Source: Halotalea alkalilenta DSM 17697 (GTDB lineage: Bacteria > Pseudomonadota > Gammaproteobacteria > Pseudomonadales > Halomonadaceae). From it: a stretch of DNA of 64,000 nt. Of the stretch, positions 15,940-25,731 are shown in pieces. The translations under genes and the position numbers were made by a program. How positions within the stretch are numbered: position 1 is the first letter of the stretch; each line of letters starts with the position of its first letter. Under the pieces are notes generated by a model that was not told where the DNA came from, made no database searches, and worked only from the letters and a program-made list of their open reading frames with translations. The DNA lies in NCBI RefSeq assembly GCF_000621205.1, contig NZ_KK211232.1, positions 116,609 to 180,608 on the forward strand. The letters run 5' to 3'.

Positions 15940-16884
15940 TTAGCGAATTCCTCCCTTACCACCCTGCTTGTCCTCGACCAGCGCGACGAACAGCTCTTCG
16001 AGCCGGTTGGCGCGGTTGCGCATCGACACCACCTCGATGCCTTGGGCGGTGAGCGCGGCGAAGGCGTCGTTGATTCGCTGGCCCCGGCTCACCGATAGGC
16101 TGAGCTGCGAAGGGTCGAGGCGCGCGACCGCGAAGCCTTCGATCTCAGGCACGCTTTCCAAGGGTGCAGCGAGATCGAGCACGAAAGTCTCGACGTCGAG
16201 CTGGCCGAGCAGTGCGCGCATGCTGGTGTTCTCGACGATTTCGCCGCGGTTGATGATCGCGATGTTGCGACAGAGGCTCTCGGCCTCCTCCAGATAGTGG
16301 GTGGTGAGGATGATCGTGGTCCCCTCCTCCCGATTGATCCGCTGCATGTATTCCCACATGCTGCGGCGCAGTTCGATGTCGACCCCGGCGGTCGGCTCGT
16401 CGAGGATCAAAAGCCGCGGCTGATGGATCAAGGCCCGCGCGATCATCAGCCGGCGCTTCATCCCTCCCGAGAGCATCCGCGCGGGCGTATCGCGCTTGTC
16501 GGCGAGCCCGAGGTCCTCGAGCAGCTGGCGCGCGCGCGGCTTGGCCCGCCTGAGCGGGATGCCGTAGTAGCCGGCCTGGGCGAGGACGATGTCCTCGACC
16601 TTCTCGAACTGATTGAAATTGAACTCCTGAGGCACCACGCCGAGAGCGTACTTGGCCTTGGAGAAGTCGCGATCGATGTCGATGCCGAAGATTTCCACCT
16701 TCCCCGCGGTCTTGTTGACCAGCGAGCAGATGATCCCCAGCGTGGTCGATTTGCCGGCCCCGTTGGGGCCCAGCAGGGCGAAGAAATCGCCATCGGCGAC
16801 TTCGAGATCGATACCCTTGAGCGCTTGGTGATGATTGGCGTAGACCTTGGTCAGGCCACGGATCGAAAGGGCTGGAGCCGCCAT
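15940..16884 (-). CDS. ABC transporter ATP-binding protein, YadG-like
   Basis: 314-aa ATPase. Walker A GPNGAGKST (about 39-47), Q-loop near VVPQEFNFNQ, signature LSGGMKRRL, Walker B LLILDEPTAGVD and switch His in LTTHYLEEAE; a C-terminal 70-aa extension follows. AGGAG lies eight bases before ATG 16884. Order ATPase-permease-queF with overlapping or abutting frames marks one operon. Confidence 0.9.
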   Translation of the reverse strand: MAAPALSIRGLTKVYANHHQALKGIDLEVADGDFFALLGPNGAGKSTTLGIICSLVNKTAGKVEIFGIDIDRDFSKAKYALGVVPQEFNFNQFEKVEDIVLAQAGYYGIPLRRAKPRARQLLEDLGLADKRDTPARMLSGGMKRRLMIARALIHQPRLLILDEPTAGVDIELRRSMWEYMQRINREEGTTIILTTHYLEEAESLCRNIAIINRGEIVENTSMRALLGQLDVETFVLDLAAPLESVPEIEGFAVARLDPSQLSLSVSRGQRINDAFAALTAQGIEVVSMRNRANRLEELFVALVEDKQGGKGGIR

Positions 16885-17054
16885 CCACTACTCCTGTACT
16901 TGAAACCGACGCGTGAGCCGGTCGCGCGGCATCGACGACCAGACAGCGAGCACGTCAGTGGTATTCGCAGCGGCAGAGAACGCCGGAACGAGAAGGCGCA
17001 ATATTCTAGCGCAAAAGGGCGGGTCGCACTGCCATGGGTTAGCGCCAGAAGGCG

Positions 17055-17075
17055 AAAAAGGCGCCTCTCGGCGCC
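17055..17075 (-). terminator. Terminator of tRNA-Glu
   Basis: Minus strand GGCGCC-GAGA-GGCGCC followed by TTTTT, about 45 bases after the tRNA 3' end. Perfect 6-bp GC stem (extendable) with GNRA-like loop and T5. Confidence 0.85.
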
Positions 17076-17117
17076 TCTCGATTCGCTTCCCGAAGGCTGG
17101 CCGGGAAGTAAGGAAAG

Positions 17118-17193
17118 TGGCGTCCCATAGGGGGTTCGAACCCCTGTTACCGCCGTGAAAGGGCGGTGTCCTGGACCACTAGACGAATGGGAC
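17118..17193 (-). tRNA. tRNA-Glu (TTC)
   Basis: 76 nt, acceptor GTCCCAT, anticodon TTC in CTTTCAC, T-arm GGTTCGAACCC, CCA encoded (17120-17118). It differs by a single base from the copy at 32514-32589. A -35-like TTGCCA (17288-17283) and TAATGC lie upstream within the end of the DMT transporter gene. Confidence 0.96.
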
Positions 17194-17260
17194 GCAGAAG
17201 GCGAAACCGGCTGTTCCCGGTGCGCCGCGCCGCTGGTTGCTTGACCCGCGACGCGGCGCA

Positions 17261-18232
17261 TTATTCACGACTCGTTCCCGCTTGGCAAGCCCTGGCCGAA
17301 AGCTCGTCACCGCGGGCCTCAGTGGCCGAGCCAGCCAAGCCGAGCGCCGGTCGCACCGCCATGCGATCACGCAACAGGCCCACCATCGCCGCGCTGACCA
17401 GCACCATCACTACGCCGGCGCCTTGCACCAGCGTCAGCCGCTGGCCGAACACCAACCAGTCCATCCCAATTGCCGAAAGCGGGTAGACGAACGACAGCAC
17501 GCCGACCAGCAAGGTGGGCAGCTTTTGGATCGCGCCATAGAGCAGCACGTACATGAACCCAGTGTGCACCACGCCGAGCAGGACCAAACACCACCAAGTG
17601 GTGAAGGTGAACGCAGGCAGCGCATCGATACCGGCGAACGGTGCCAGCAGCACTACACCGACGCCGAGCTGGACCAGGGTGATCAGCCCTGGCGGCACGC
17701 CATCGAGCCGCTTGACCACCAGCGCCGCGCCGGCGTAGAGCAGTGCGGCTACGAGCGCGAGCGCGATGCCGCTGGCGTAGCTGCCCTCGGCGTAGGCGAT
17801 TTCGCCATGCCCTTCGGCCAGCAGCAAGGTTCCGGCGAAGGCGAGCAGTAGCCAACCGAGCCTGGCCGGCCGCGGACGCTCCTTGAACAGCAGCGCGCCG
17901 AGCGCGATCAGCATCAACGGCTGGGTGTTGTAGAGAGCGGTGGCGACGCCGATCGAGGCCCGCGAATAGGAAGCGAAGAGTGCCAGCCAGTTGCCGACGA
18001 TCAGCAAGCCAGCGAGTGCACTCAGCGCCAGCACCCGCCGGCTCATCCACTCACCGCGCAGCCAGCCCATTGCCACGCAGACCGGCAGCAGCACCAGCGC
18101 ACCGAACAGGCAGCGCCAGAACACCACCTCCTCGACCGCTCGCCCCGATACCAGCACCAGCGCGCCGGTGCTGCCAGATATCAGCATCGCCGCAATCATG
18201 CGCACCGCCCCACCGCGCAGGTGTCGCTCCAT
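17261..18232 (-). CDS. EamA/DMT-family exporter
   Basis: 323-aa inner membrane protein with ten hydrophobic segments arranged as two EamA repeats (about 10-140 and 155-290), e.g. VVFWRCLFGALVLLPVCVAM in the first and LTLVQGAGVVMVLVSAAMV in the second. RhaT/YdcZ-like members export metabolites or amino acids. A divergent Lrp/AsnC-type regulator 163 bp away suggests amino-acid-responsive control and hence possible amino acid export; that is inference. Confidence 0.85.
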   Translation of the reverse strand: MERHLRGGAVRMIAAMLISGSTGALVLVSGRAVEEVVFWRCLFGALVLLPVCVAMGWLRGEWMSRRVLALSALAGLLIVGNWLALFASYSRASIGVATALYNTQPLMLIALGALLFKERPRPARLGWLLLAFAGTLLLAEGHGEIAYAEGSYASGIALALVAALLYAGAALVVKRLDGVPPGLITLVQLGVGVVLLAPFAGIDALPAFTFTTWWCLVLLGVVHTGFMYVLLYGAIQKLPTLLVGVLSFVYPLSAIGMDWLVFGQRLTLVQGAGVVMVLVSAAMVGLLRDRMAVRPALGLAGSATEARGDELSARACQAGTSRE

Positions 18233-18395
18233 GGATACCTCCTCTCGAGCTCAGGATGTGGACGTCGATGGCTATACTCCGATGACTAAGAAGTTTGCTC
18301 TGGCGGGCGCATCGCATCCATGGAACATCCAAGCCCAAAGCGCTACCCTGGCTTTTTTATCAAGCCCGCTCACCGATTCTGGCTTAGAAAAGAAA

Positions 18396-18833
18396 ATGCT
18401 CGACTCAATCGACCAGAAACTGCTCGCCACGCTGACCGAGGATGGCCGCAGCTCGCTCAAGTCGCTGGCGGCGATCTGCGGCCTCTCGCCACCGAGCGTC
18501 GCCGAGCGCCTGCGGCGGCTCGAGGAGCGCGGCATTCTCAGCGGCTACACCATCGACATCGAGCCCAGGGCGCTGGGCTATCAGTTCCAGGCGATCGTGC
18601 GGGTCCGCCCTCTACCGGGGCGGTTGCATGACGTCGAGCGCGAGATCCAGTCGATCGGAGAGATCACCGAATGCGACAAGGTGACCGGCGAGGACTGCTT
18701 CTACGCGCGGCTGCAGGTACGCTCGCTCGAACAGCTCGACGCGCTGCTCGACCGGCTGGCGAGACAGGCCGAGACGCACACCTCGATCGTCAAGACCAGC
18801 CCGGTGAAGCGCCGGCTGCCGCCGCTTGGCTGA
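18396..18833 (+). CDS. Lrp/AsnC-family transcriptional regulator
   Basis: 145 aa: N-terminal winged helix (LDSIDQKLLATLTEDGRSSL...LSPPSVAERLRRLEERGIL, residues 2-52) and C-terminal RAM effector domain (about 65-140, with GEITECDKVTGEDCFYARLQV). ATG 18396 is the canonical start; longer frames add unrelated sequence. It regulates, by position, the divergent DMT exporter. The C-terminal KTSPVKRRLPPLG tail is typical of regulators of amino-acid exporters. Confidence 0.88.
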   Translation: MLDSIDQKLLATLTEDGRSSLKSLAAICGLSPPSVAERLRRLEERGILSGYTIDIEPRALGYQFQAIVRVRPLPGRLHDVEREIQSIGEITECDKVTGEDCFYARLQVRSLEQLDALLDRLARQAETHTSIVKTSPVKRRLPPLG

Positions 18834-18854
18834 CCCCTTCCCCCGGAGCACGAT

Positions 18855-19973
18855 GTGATCAGGCTGTTGCATACCGCCGACTGGCAGATCGGCAAGCCAT
18901 TCGGCCAGTTCGAACCCGACGAGGCGGCGCTGCTCAGCGAGGCCCGCTTTCTCGCCGTCGAGCGCCTCGCCATGCTCGCCACCGAGCACCAGGTGGACGC
19001 GGTCCTGGTCGCAGGCGACGTGTTCGATGCCCAGACCGTCGCCGACAAGACCCTGCACCGACTGTTCAATGCCCTGGCGGGCTTTCCCGGCCCCTGGGTG
19101 ATGATTCCCGGCAACCACGACGCGGCGCTGGCCGAGTCGGTGTGGCGCCGTGCCGAGCGGCTCGATGCGCTGCCGACCAACCTCCACCTCTGCCTGCGCC
19201 CGGAGCCGCTGCATCTCGAAGCGGCCAACCTCGTGGTGCTACCGGCGCCGCTGACCCAGCGCCACACCTACCAGGACCTCACCGACTGGTTCGACCTGGC
19301 CGCGACCCCCGAGGGAGCGCTGCGGATCGGCCTCGCCCATGGCAGCGTCGAGGGAATATTGATCGAGTCGATCGACTCGCCCAATCCGATCGCGCAGGAC
19401 AGGGCCGACAAAGCGCGGCTCGACTACCTGGCGCTCGGCGACTGGCACGGCGCCAAGCGCATCGATGCGCGCAGCTGGTACGCCGGCACCCCTGAGCCCG
19501 ACCGCTTCAAGGCCAACGACGCGGGACGCGCGCTCTTGGTCGAACTCGACGCGCCCGGCACCGAGCCTCGCGTCACCCAGCTCGAGACCGGACGCTACCG
19601 CTGGCGGCAGGAAACACGCACGCTGCGGGTGGCGAGCGACCTGGACGCCCTGCTCGAATGGCTGGCCGCGCTCGGCGGCGACGACGTCGTCGCGCTCATC
19701 CTCGAGGGCAGTCTCGATCTCGCCGCTCACCGGCGGCTCGAGACCGCGCTCGGCCAGGCCCGCGGCCGGGCGAGAAGCCTCAGGGTCGACACCCAGGCAC
19801 TGCGGCTCGAGCCGACCGTCGAGGATCTCGATGCGCTCGCCGCCGACGGCTACGTCGGCGAAGTGATCGACGAACTGCGCGAGCAGCAAGGGGGCAGCGA
19901 AGGCGCCGTCGCACGAGATGCGCTGGCGCTGCTGGCTGGTCTGCTCGATGAGCGCAAGGAGAAGCGCCCATGA
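18855..19973 (+). CDS. DNA repair exonuclease of the SbcD/Mre11 class, YhaO-like
   Basis: 372-aa metallophosphoesterase nuclease. Phosphodiesterase motifs in order: LLHTADWQIGKP (motif I; Gln replaces the usual His of DxH), AGDVFDAQ, IPGNHDAAL, LAHGSVEG and ALGDWHGAK. A C-terminal capping domain follows (about 240-372). Its stop overlaps the next ATG (ATGA), so it is coupled to a Rad50-like ATPase. Such pairs process DNA ends. In Bacillus yhaO/yhaN the role is unclear; here the partner is large enough for a true Mre11-Rad50-like complex. Confidence 0.86.
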   Translation: MIRLLHTADWQIGKPFGQFEPDEAALLSEARFLAVERLAMLATEHQVDAVLVAGDVFDAQTVADKTLHRLFNALAGFPGPWVMIPGNHDAALAESVWRRAERLDALPTNLHLCLRPEPLHLEAANLVVLPAPLTQRHTYQDLTDWFDLAATPEGALRIGLAHGSVEGILIESIDSPNPIAQDRADKARLDYLALGDWHGAKRIDARSWYAGTPEPDRFKANDAGRALLVELDAPGTEPRVTQLETGRYRWRQETRTLRVASDLDALLEWLAALGGDDVVALILEGSLDLAAHRRLETALGQARGRARSLRVDTQALRLEPTVEDLDALAADGYVGEVIDELREQQGGSEGAVARDALALLAGLLDERKEKRP

Positions 19974-22636
19974 GGCTTTCGAAGCTGCGCGTCGAGCAGT
20001 TCAAGCGGTTTCGCTCCGGGGTGGAGCTCGATCATTTAGATCCCGGGCTCAATCTGTTCACCGGCCCCAACGAGGCCGGCAAGAGCACCCTGGTGGCGGC
20101 AATCCGAGCCGCGTTCTTCGAGCGTCATCGTTCGAGCAACGTCGATGAGCTGCGCCCCTGGGGCGAGAGCGGCGTCGCCCCCACGGTGATGCTCGAGTTC
20201 GAACTCGACGGCCGCTTTCACCGGCTGACCAAGAGTTTCCTTGCCCGCAAGCGCTGCGAGCTGCTGATCGACGGCGAGCGCTTCGAGGGCGACGACGCCG
20301 AGGAGCGGATCAAGGACCTGCTCGGCTTCCAGCAGCCCAGCCGTGGCGCGAGCAAGGCCGAGCACTGGGGCATTCCCGGGCTGCTATGGATTCGCCAGGG
20401 CGATGCCCAGGAGATCCGCCCCGCCGTCGAGCACGCCACCGATCAGCTGCGCAGTGCACTCGAACGCTCGCTCGGCGAGGTCGCGGCGAGCGGTGGGGAC
20501 GAGCTGATCTCGCGGGTCGAGGCGCTGCGCTTGGAGCTGCTCACCGCGGCCACCGGCAAGCCGCGCGGAGAGTTCGAACGCGCGCTCAAGCAGCGCGACA
20601 CGCTCTCCACGCAGCTCGACGAGCTCGACGAGCAAATCAGCCGCTACCGCCAACGCGTCGATGAGCTCGCCCGCTTGCGCGCCGAGCACCAACGCGACCA
20701 GCGCGAGGCGCCGTCCCGCGCGCTGCGCGAGCGGCTCGAAGCGGCCGAGGACCAGCTCAGGCAGGCACACGAGCGCCAGCGTCGCTTGGCCGACGAGCGC
20801 CTGCGCGCGGAGCAGATCGAGGCGCGCATCAGGCTCCTGCGCGAGCGGCTCGAGAGCTTCACCGCCCAGCGGCTGGCGGTCGACGAACGCCGCCAGGCGC
20901 TGACGTTGAGCACCCAGGCATTGGCTAGCGCCAACGCCGAGCTCGCCGCCTGGCGAGGCCGGCTCGAGCAGGTCGATCGAGCGCGTCGGCACAGTCGCGA
21001 CCGGCTGCGCCAGGCGCGCCAGCAGGCCAGTCGCGCACAGCTGGCGCAGCGAATCGAGCGCCTCGACGACGAGCTCGACCAGCGCCAGCGTCGGCTCGTC
21101 CAGGTCGAGAGCGCGGGCCAGCGGGCGCGCAAGCTCGCCGAGCTGCGCGGCACCAGCGCGATCGAGGCATCGGAAGTGGAGGCGCTGCGCGCCGAGCAGG
21201 CGCGGCTGCGCGAGCTCGAGATCGAACGCCGCGCCGCCGCCACCCTGCTCGACTTCAGCCTCGATGAGCAGCAGCGCATCGAGCTCGATGGCGAGCCGCT
21301 CGAAGGCCAGGGCGAACGCCGGCTGCTCGGCCCCGCAACGCTGCGCTTGCCGGGTCTCGGCACGCTCAGGATCACCCCTGGAGGCGCGAACCTTTCCTCC
21401 CTCGGTGCACGCCATCGCGAACTCTCGGAGCTTCATGCCGAGCGGCTGGCGAGGCTCGGCGTGGACTCGCTCCACCGCGCCGAAGCGCGGCTGGTCGAGC
21501 AGCGCGAGCTCGACTCCGAGGCGCGCGCCCTCGAAGCGACGCTGGCTGCCCTCGCGCCGGCGGGGGTGGAGGCGCTGCGTGAGGAGTGCGCCGCGCGCAG
21601 GCAGGAGCGCGAGACGCTGATCCGCACGCTTGCCGAACTGACCACCGAGGCGCGGGAGCCGGCGCTCGACATCGCCGCCGTCGAAGCCGAAGACGAGCGG
21701 CTCGACGGCGAGCTGCGCGAGGTCGACCAAGCGCTGCGCCAGGCGCAGCTACGCGCGAGCCGGGCCCAGGTACAGTGCGACGTCGACGAGCGCGAGCTGG
21801 CCACTGCGCAGGCGGCGCTCGAGGCACCGGAGCGGACCGCGCGGCTCGATGCCGGCCACCGCGAGGAGACCGAGACCAATGCCGAGCTCGCCACCCAGCT
21901 CGCCCGGATCGAGGCGCTCGAGCGCAAACTCGAGGCTGACCAGCCCGAGATCCTCGCCCAGGACGTCGAACGGCTGAAGCGCAGCGTCCAGCAGCAGGAA
22001 CGACGCTTCGCCGAGCGCCGCGAGGCGATGACGCGGCTCGAGGTCGAGCTCGAGAGCCTCGGCGCCCAAGGTCTCGAGGAGCGCCGCGCGGAGCTCGCCC
22101 GCGACCTTGCCCAGCTGACACGCCGCTGCGATGAGTTGGAGCGTCGAGCCCGCGCGCTGGACCTGCTGCTCGAGCGGCTGCGCGACAAGCGCCAGCGGCT
22201 CACCCAGCGGCTCCAGGCGCCGCTCGTGCATCATCTCGAACGCTACCTGCGCCTGCTGCTGCCCGAGGCCCGGCTCGAGCTCGACGAGGGCCTGGCCCCA
22301 GTCAGCCTGACCCGCCCCGGCGCGCACGGCGTCGAGCATGGAGATTTCGACCAGCTGAGCTTCGGCGCCCGTGAGCAGATGGGCGTGATCAGCCGTCTCG
22401 CCTACGCCGACCTGCTCAAGGAGGCCGGACGACCGACGCTCTTGATCCTCGACGATGCGCTGGTACACGCCGACGAATCCAGGCTCGCGCAGATGAAGCG
22501 GGTGCTGTTCGACGCGGCGACCCGCCATCAGCTGCTGATCTTCAGCTGCCATCCCGAGGCCTGGGCGGATTTGGGCGTCGCTGAGCGACGGATCCCCGAT
22601 CTCGTCCACGCGGGTCAGGACGCGCCCACGCGCTAG
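19970..22636 (+). CDS. SMC/Rad50-like ATPase, YhaN-like
   Basis: 888 aa. The N-terminal ABC half has Walker A TGPNEAGKST (about 32-41). A very long Arg/Glu/Ala-rich coiled coil spans about 200-740. The C-terminal half has the signature LSFGAREQ and Walker B TLLILDDALVHADE (about 823-836) with a final FSCHPEAW switch. No zinc-hook CxxC is visible in the coil apex, unlike SbcC/Rad50, which matches YhaN. It is translationally coupled to the nuclease. Its 3' end converges on dnaE2 with only 14 bp between, so no strong terminator fits. Confidence 0.86.
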   Translation: MRLSKLRVEQFKRFRSGVELDHLDPGLNLFTGPNEAGKSTLVAAIRAAFFERHRSSNVDELRPWGESGVAPTVMLEFELDGRFHRLTKSFLARKRCELLIDGERFEGDDAEERIKDLLGFQQPSRGASKAEHWGIPGLLWIRQGDAQEIRPAVEHATDQLRSALERSLGEVAASGGDELISRVEALRLELLTAATGKPRGEFERALKQRDTLSTQLDELDEQISRYRQRVDELARLRAEHQRDQREAPSRALRERLEAAEDQLRQAHERQRRLADERLRAEQIEARIRLLRERLESFTAQRLAVDERRQALTLSTQALASANAELAAWRGRLEQVDRARRHSRDRLRQARQQASRAQLAQRIERLDDELDQRQRRLVQVESAGQRARKLAELRGTSAIEASEVEALRAEQARLRELEIERRAAATLLDFSLDEQQRIELDGEPLEGQGERRLLGPATLRLPGLGTLRITPGGANLSSLGARHRELSELHAERLARLGVDSLHRAEARLVEQRELDSEARALEATLAALAPAGVEALREECAARRQERETLIRTLAELTTEAREPALDIAAVEAEDERLDGELREVDQALRQAQLRASRAQVQCDVDERELATAQAALEAPERTARLDAGHREETETNAELATQLARIEALERKLEADQPEILAQDVERLKRSVQQQERRFAERREAMTRLEVELESLGAQGLEERRAELARDLAQLTRRCDELERRARALDLLLERLRDKRQRLTQRLQAPLVHHLERYLRLLLPEARLELDEGLAPVSLTRPGAHGVEHGDFDQLSFGAREQMGVISRLAYADLLKEAGRPTLLILDDALVHADESRLAQMKRVLFDAATRHQLLIFSCHPEAWADLGVAERRIPDLVHAGQDAPTR

Positions 22637-22650
22637 GGCGTGTTGACACC

Positions 22651-25600
22651 CTATTGAAAGTCGCGGCTGCGCACGTCGAGCCCATCGAGCAGCGCGCTGA
22701 TATCGTGCAGGTGATGGGCGATCAGGTGGCGCACGCCCTCCTTGCTTTCCAGCCGCCCGCTCACCCTCAGCAGCCGCGACTCGACCAGCGCCAGGCGCTG
22801 GCGCTCGGCGAGCGCTCGCCAGACCACCACGTTGACCATGCCGAACTCGTCTTCGAGGGTGACGAAGATCACCCCGCTGGCGGTGCCCGGCCGCTGGCGG
22901 CCGACCACCAGCCCAGCGACGCTGACGCCACGCCCCTGCTCGAGCCCGGCCAGTGCGCGGGAGTCGACGCAGCGGCGCAGTTCGGCGCGCCCGCGCAGCA
23001 GCCGCAGCGGATGCGGCCCCAGGGTGGTGCCCAGGGTGGCATAGTCGGTGAGCAGGTCCTCGCCGGTGTTGGTCAGCGGTAGCGGGACCGCTTGCTCCTC
23101 GGTGGCAGGGAGCGAGGCGAACAGCGGACGCTGCGCTTCGATACCCGCCACGGCCCAGCGTGCCCGATGGCGGTTGCCCGCCAGCGCACGCAGGGCCCCC
23201 GCGTCGGCGAGCAGCGCAAGCGCGCGGGGTTCGAGCCGGGCACGGCGGGCCAGCTCCGCTACGTCGTTGAACGCTCCCTCTGCCCGGGCCGCTTCGATCC
23301 GCCCGGCCTGCACCTGGCGAAAGCCGCGCACCATCCGAAGCCCCAGCCGGATTCCCCATGCACCGTCACGACCCGATTCGAGCGAGCAGTCCCAAGCGCT
23401 GTAGCGAACGTCCACCGGCAGGACCCTGATGCCGTGGCGGCGAGCGTCCTGCAGTACCTGGTCGGGAGAGTAGAAACCCATCGGCCAGCTATTGACCAGC
23501 GCACAGGCATAGGCCGCCGGATAGTGGCACTTGAGCCAGCAGCTGGCGTAGGTCAGCAGCGCGAAGCTGGCGGCGTGGGATTCGGGAAAGCCGTAGCTGC
23601 CGAAGCCCTTGATCTGCTCGAAGATCCGTTCGGCGAAGCCGGCATCGTAGCCGCGCTCGAGCATGCCCTGGGTCAACCGCTCGCGATGGTGCTCGAGCCC
23701 GCCATGGCGCTTCCACGCCGCCATCGAGCGACGCAGCTGATCGGCCTCGCCCGCGCTGTAGCCCGCGGCGGTGATCGCAAGCTCCATCACCTGCTCCTGG
23801 AACAGCGGCACGCCGAGGGTGCGCTTGAATACCCGCTCCAGTCCCTCGGAGGGGTAGCTCACCGGCTCCTCGCCCCGCCTGCGCTTGAGGTAGGGATGCA
23901 CCATGTCGCCCTGGATCGGCCCCGGGCGCACGATCGCGACCTGGATCACCAGGTCGTAGAACGTCTTCGGCCTGAGCCGGGGCAGCATCGCCATCTGCGC
24001 CCGCGACTCGATCTGGAACACGCCGAGGGTGTCGGCGTTCTGGATCATCCGGTAGGTCGGCCCGTCCTCGGCAGGCACCGACGCCAGGGTCAGCTGTCGC
24101 CCGTAGTGGCGTTCGATCAGTGCGAAACAGCGCCTCAGCGCGCTGAGCATGCCGAGCGAGAGGATATCGACCTTGAGCAGCCCGACCAGGTCGAGGTCAT
24201 CCTTGTCCCACTGGATCACCGTGCGCTCGGCCATCGCCGCGTTCTCCACCGGCACCAGGGTGTCGAGCGGCGCCTCGGAGATCACGAAGCCGCCCGGATG
24301 CTGGGAGAGATGGCGAGGAAAGCCGACCAGCTCACGGGACAGCGCCAGCACCCGCTTGAGTACCGGGCTCGCCGGATCGAAGCCGCCCTCGACCAGCCGC
24401 TCGGCCGAGGGCAGCCGATCGCTCCAGCTGTCGCAGCAGTCGGCCAGCGCATTGACCTGGTCCGGCGGCAGGCCAAGCGCCTTGGCGACGTCACGAATCG
24501 CGCCGGCGGCGTGGTAGCTGCTGACCACGGCGGTGATCGCGGCGCGATGGCGGCCATAGCGTCGGAAGACGTACTGGATCACCTCCTCGCGCCGCTCGTG
24601 CTCGAAGTCGACGTCGATATCGGGCGGCTCGTTGCGCTCCTTGGAGATGAAGCGCTCGAACAGCAGGTTGATCCGCGTCGGATCCAGTTCGGTGATCCCG
24701 AGCGCGAAGCACACCGCCGAATTGGCCGCCGAACCGCGCCCTTGGCAGAGGATGCCTTGGCCGCGCGCGTAGGCGACGATGTCGTGGACGGTGAGGAAGT
24801 AGCTTTCGAACCCGAGCTCATGGATCAGCGCCAGTTCGCGCTCGATCAGCGCCTTGACCTCGGTGGAAGCCCCCTCGGGCCAGCGTTCGAGCATCCCCTT
24901 CTCGACCAGCTCGCGCAGCCAGCTGGCCGGCGTGTGCTCCCTGGGCACCAGCTCATGGGGATAGCGGTAGCGCAGCTGGCCGAGATCGAAGCCGCAGCGC
25001 CCGGCGATCGCCAGGCTCTCCGCCAGCGCCTTCGGCGGATACAGCTCGGCCAGCGCGTCCCGCGGACGCAGGTGGCGCTCGCCATTGGCGAACAGTCGAT
25101 GGCCCGCCTCGGCCACCGTGGTGTGGTGACGGATCGCGGCCATGGTGTCCTGCAGCGCACGCCGCCCGCGGGCGTGCATGTGCACGTCGCCACAGGCCAC
25201 CACCGGGATCAAGAGCCGCCGGGCCAGTCCGAGCAGCCGCTCGCAGCGCGCGGCGTCGTCCGGCCCGCGATGCAGCTCGAGCGCGAGCCACAGCCGCCCG
25301 GGAAACAGCTCGCCCAGCCGGCGGCCCGGCGTGGCGTCGTCTTCGTCATCGGGCACCCAGAGTGCGATCAGCCCATCGCAGCCCTCCTCGCGCAGATCAT
25401 CCTCGAGCAGCTGATAGCGGCCCTTCTCCGCCCGCCCGCGCGCACGGGTGATCAGCCGGCAGAGCCGCTGGTAGCCGGCCAGGTCCTCGACCAGCAGTAC
25501 CAGCTTGGGCCCTTGATAGATGCGAAACTCGGCACCGACGATCAGCGCCACCTGGTGCTGCCTGGCCGCCTGCCAGGCGCGCACGATGCCGGCCAGGGTC

Positions 25601-25731
25601 GCTTCGTCGGTGATCGCCAGCGCCCGGTAGCCGAGCCGGCGCGCGCGCGCGAACAGCTCGTCCGCGTTCGAGGCGCCGCGCTGGAAGCTGAAATTGGACA
25701 AGCAGTGCAGCTCGGCGTAGTCGGGGCTCAT
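22651..25731 (-). CDS. dnaE2: Error-prone DNA polymerase III alpha subunit
   Basis: 1026-aa C-family polymerase. N-terminal PHP domain (about 1-210, [22 protein letters not shown]), polymerase palm with the catalytic aspartates in [14 protein letters not shown], fingers, helix-hairpin-helix and C-terminal OB fold ([27 protein letters not shown]). It is shorter than replicative DnaE (about 1160 aa), as expected for DnaE2. ATG 25731 overlaps the imuB stop (ATGA). Third gene of an SOS mutagenesis operon whose products perform translesion synthesis. Confidence 0.95.
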   Translation of the reverse strand: MSPDYAELHCLSNFSFQRGASNADELFARARRLGYRALAITDEATLAGIVRAWQAARQHQVALIVGAEFRIYQGPKLVLLVEDLAGYQRLCRLITRARGRAEKGRYQLLEDDLREEGCDGLIALWVPDDEDDATPGRRLGELFPGRLWLALELHRGPDDAARCERLLGLARRLLIPVVACGDVHMHARGRRALQDTMAAIRHHTTVAEAGHRLFANGERHLRPRDALAELYPPKALAESLAIAGRCGFDLGQLRYRYPHELVPREHTPASWLRELVEKGMLERWPEGASTEVKALIERELALIHELGFESYFLTVHDIVAYARGQGILCQGRGSAANSAVCFALGITELDPTRINLLFERFISKERNEPPDIDVDFEHERREEVIQYVFRRYGRHRAAITAVVSSYHAAGAIRDVAKALGLPPDQVNALADCCDSWSDRLPSAERLVEGGFDPASPVLKRVLALSRELVGFPRHLSQHPGGFVISEAPLDTLVPVENAAMAERTVIQWDKDDLDLVGLLKVDILSLGMLSALRRCFALIERHYGRQLTLASVPAEDGPTYRMIQNADTLGVFQIESRAQMAMLPRLRPKTFYDLVIQVAIVRPGPIQGDMVHPYLKRRRGEEPVSYPSEGLERVFKRTLGVPLFQEQVMELAITAAGYSAGEADQLRRSMAAWKRHGGLEHHRERLTQGMLERGYDAGFAERIFEQIKGFGSYGFPESHAASFALLTYASCWLKCHYPAAYACALVNSWPMGFYSPDQVLQDARRHGIRVLPVDVRYSAWDCSLESGRDGAWGIRLGLRMVRGFRQVQAGRIEAARAEGAFNDVAELARRARLEPRALALLADAGALRALAGNRHRARWAVAGIEAQRPLFASLPATEEQAVPLPLTNTGEDLLTDYATLGTTLGPHPLRLLRGRAELRRCVDSRALAGLEQGRGVSVAGLVVGRQRPGTASGVIFVTLEDEFGMVNVVVWRALAERQRLALVESRLLRVSGRLESKEGVRHLIAHHLHDISALLDGLDVRSRDFQ

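Noticed and set aside
16851-17261. Minus-strand ORF spanning tRNA-Glu, similar to one over the 32.5 kb tRNAs
   Set aside because: The similarity is caused by the shared tRNA sequence.
20384-21730. 448-codon minus-strand ORF within yhaN
   Set aside because: Mirror frame of the coiled-coil region; no start signal or homology.
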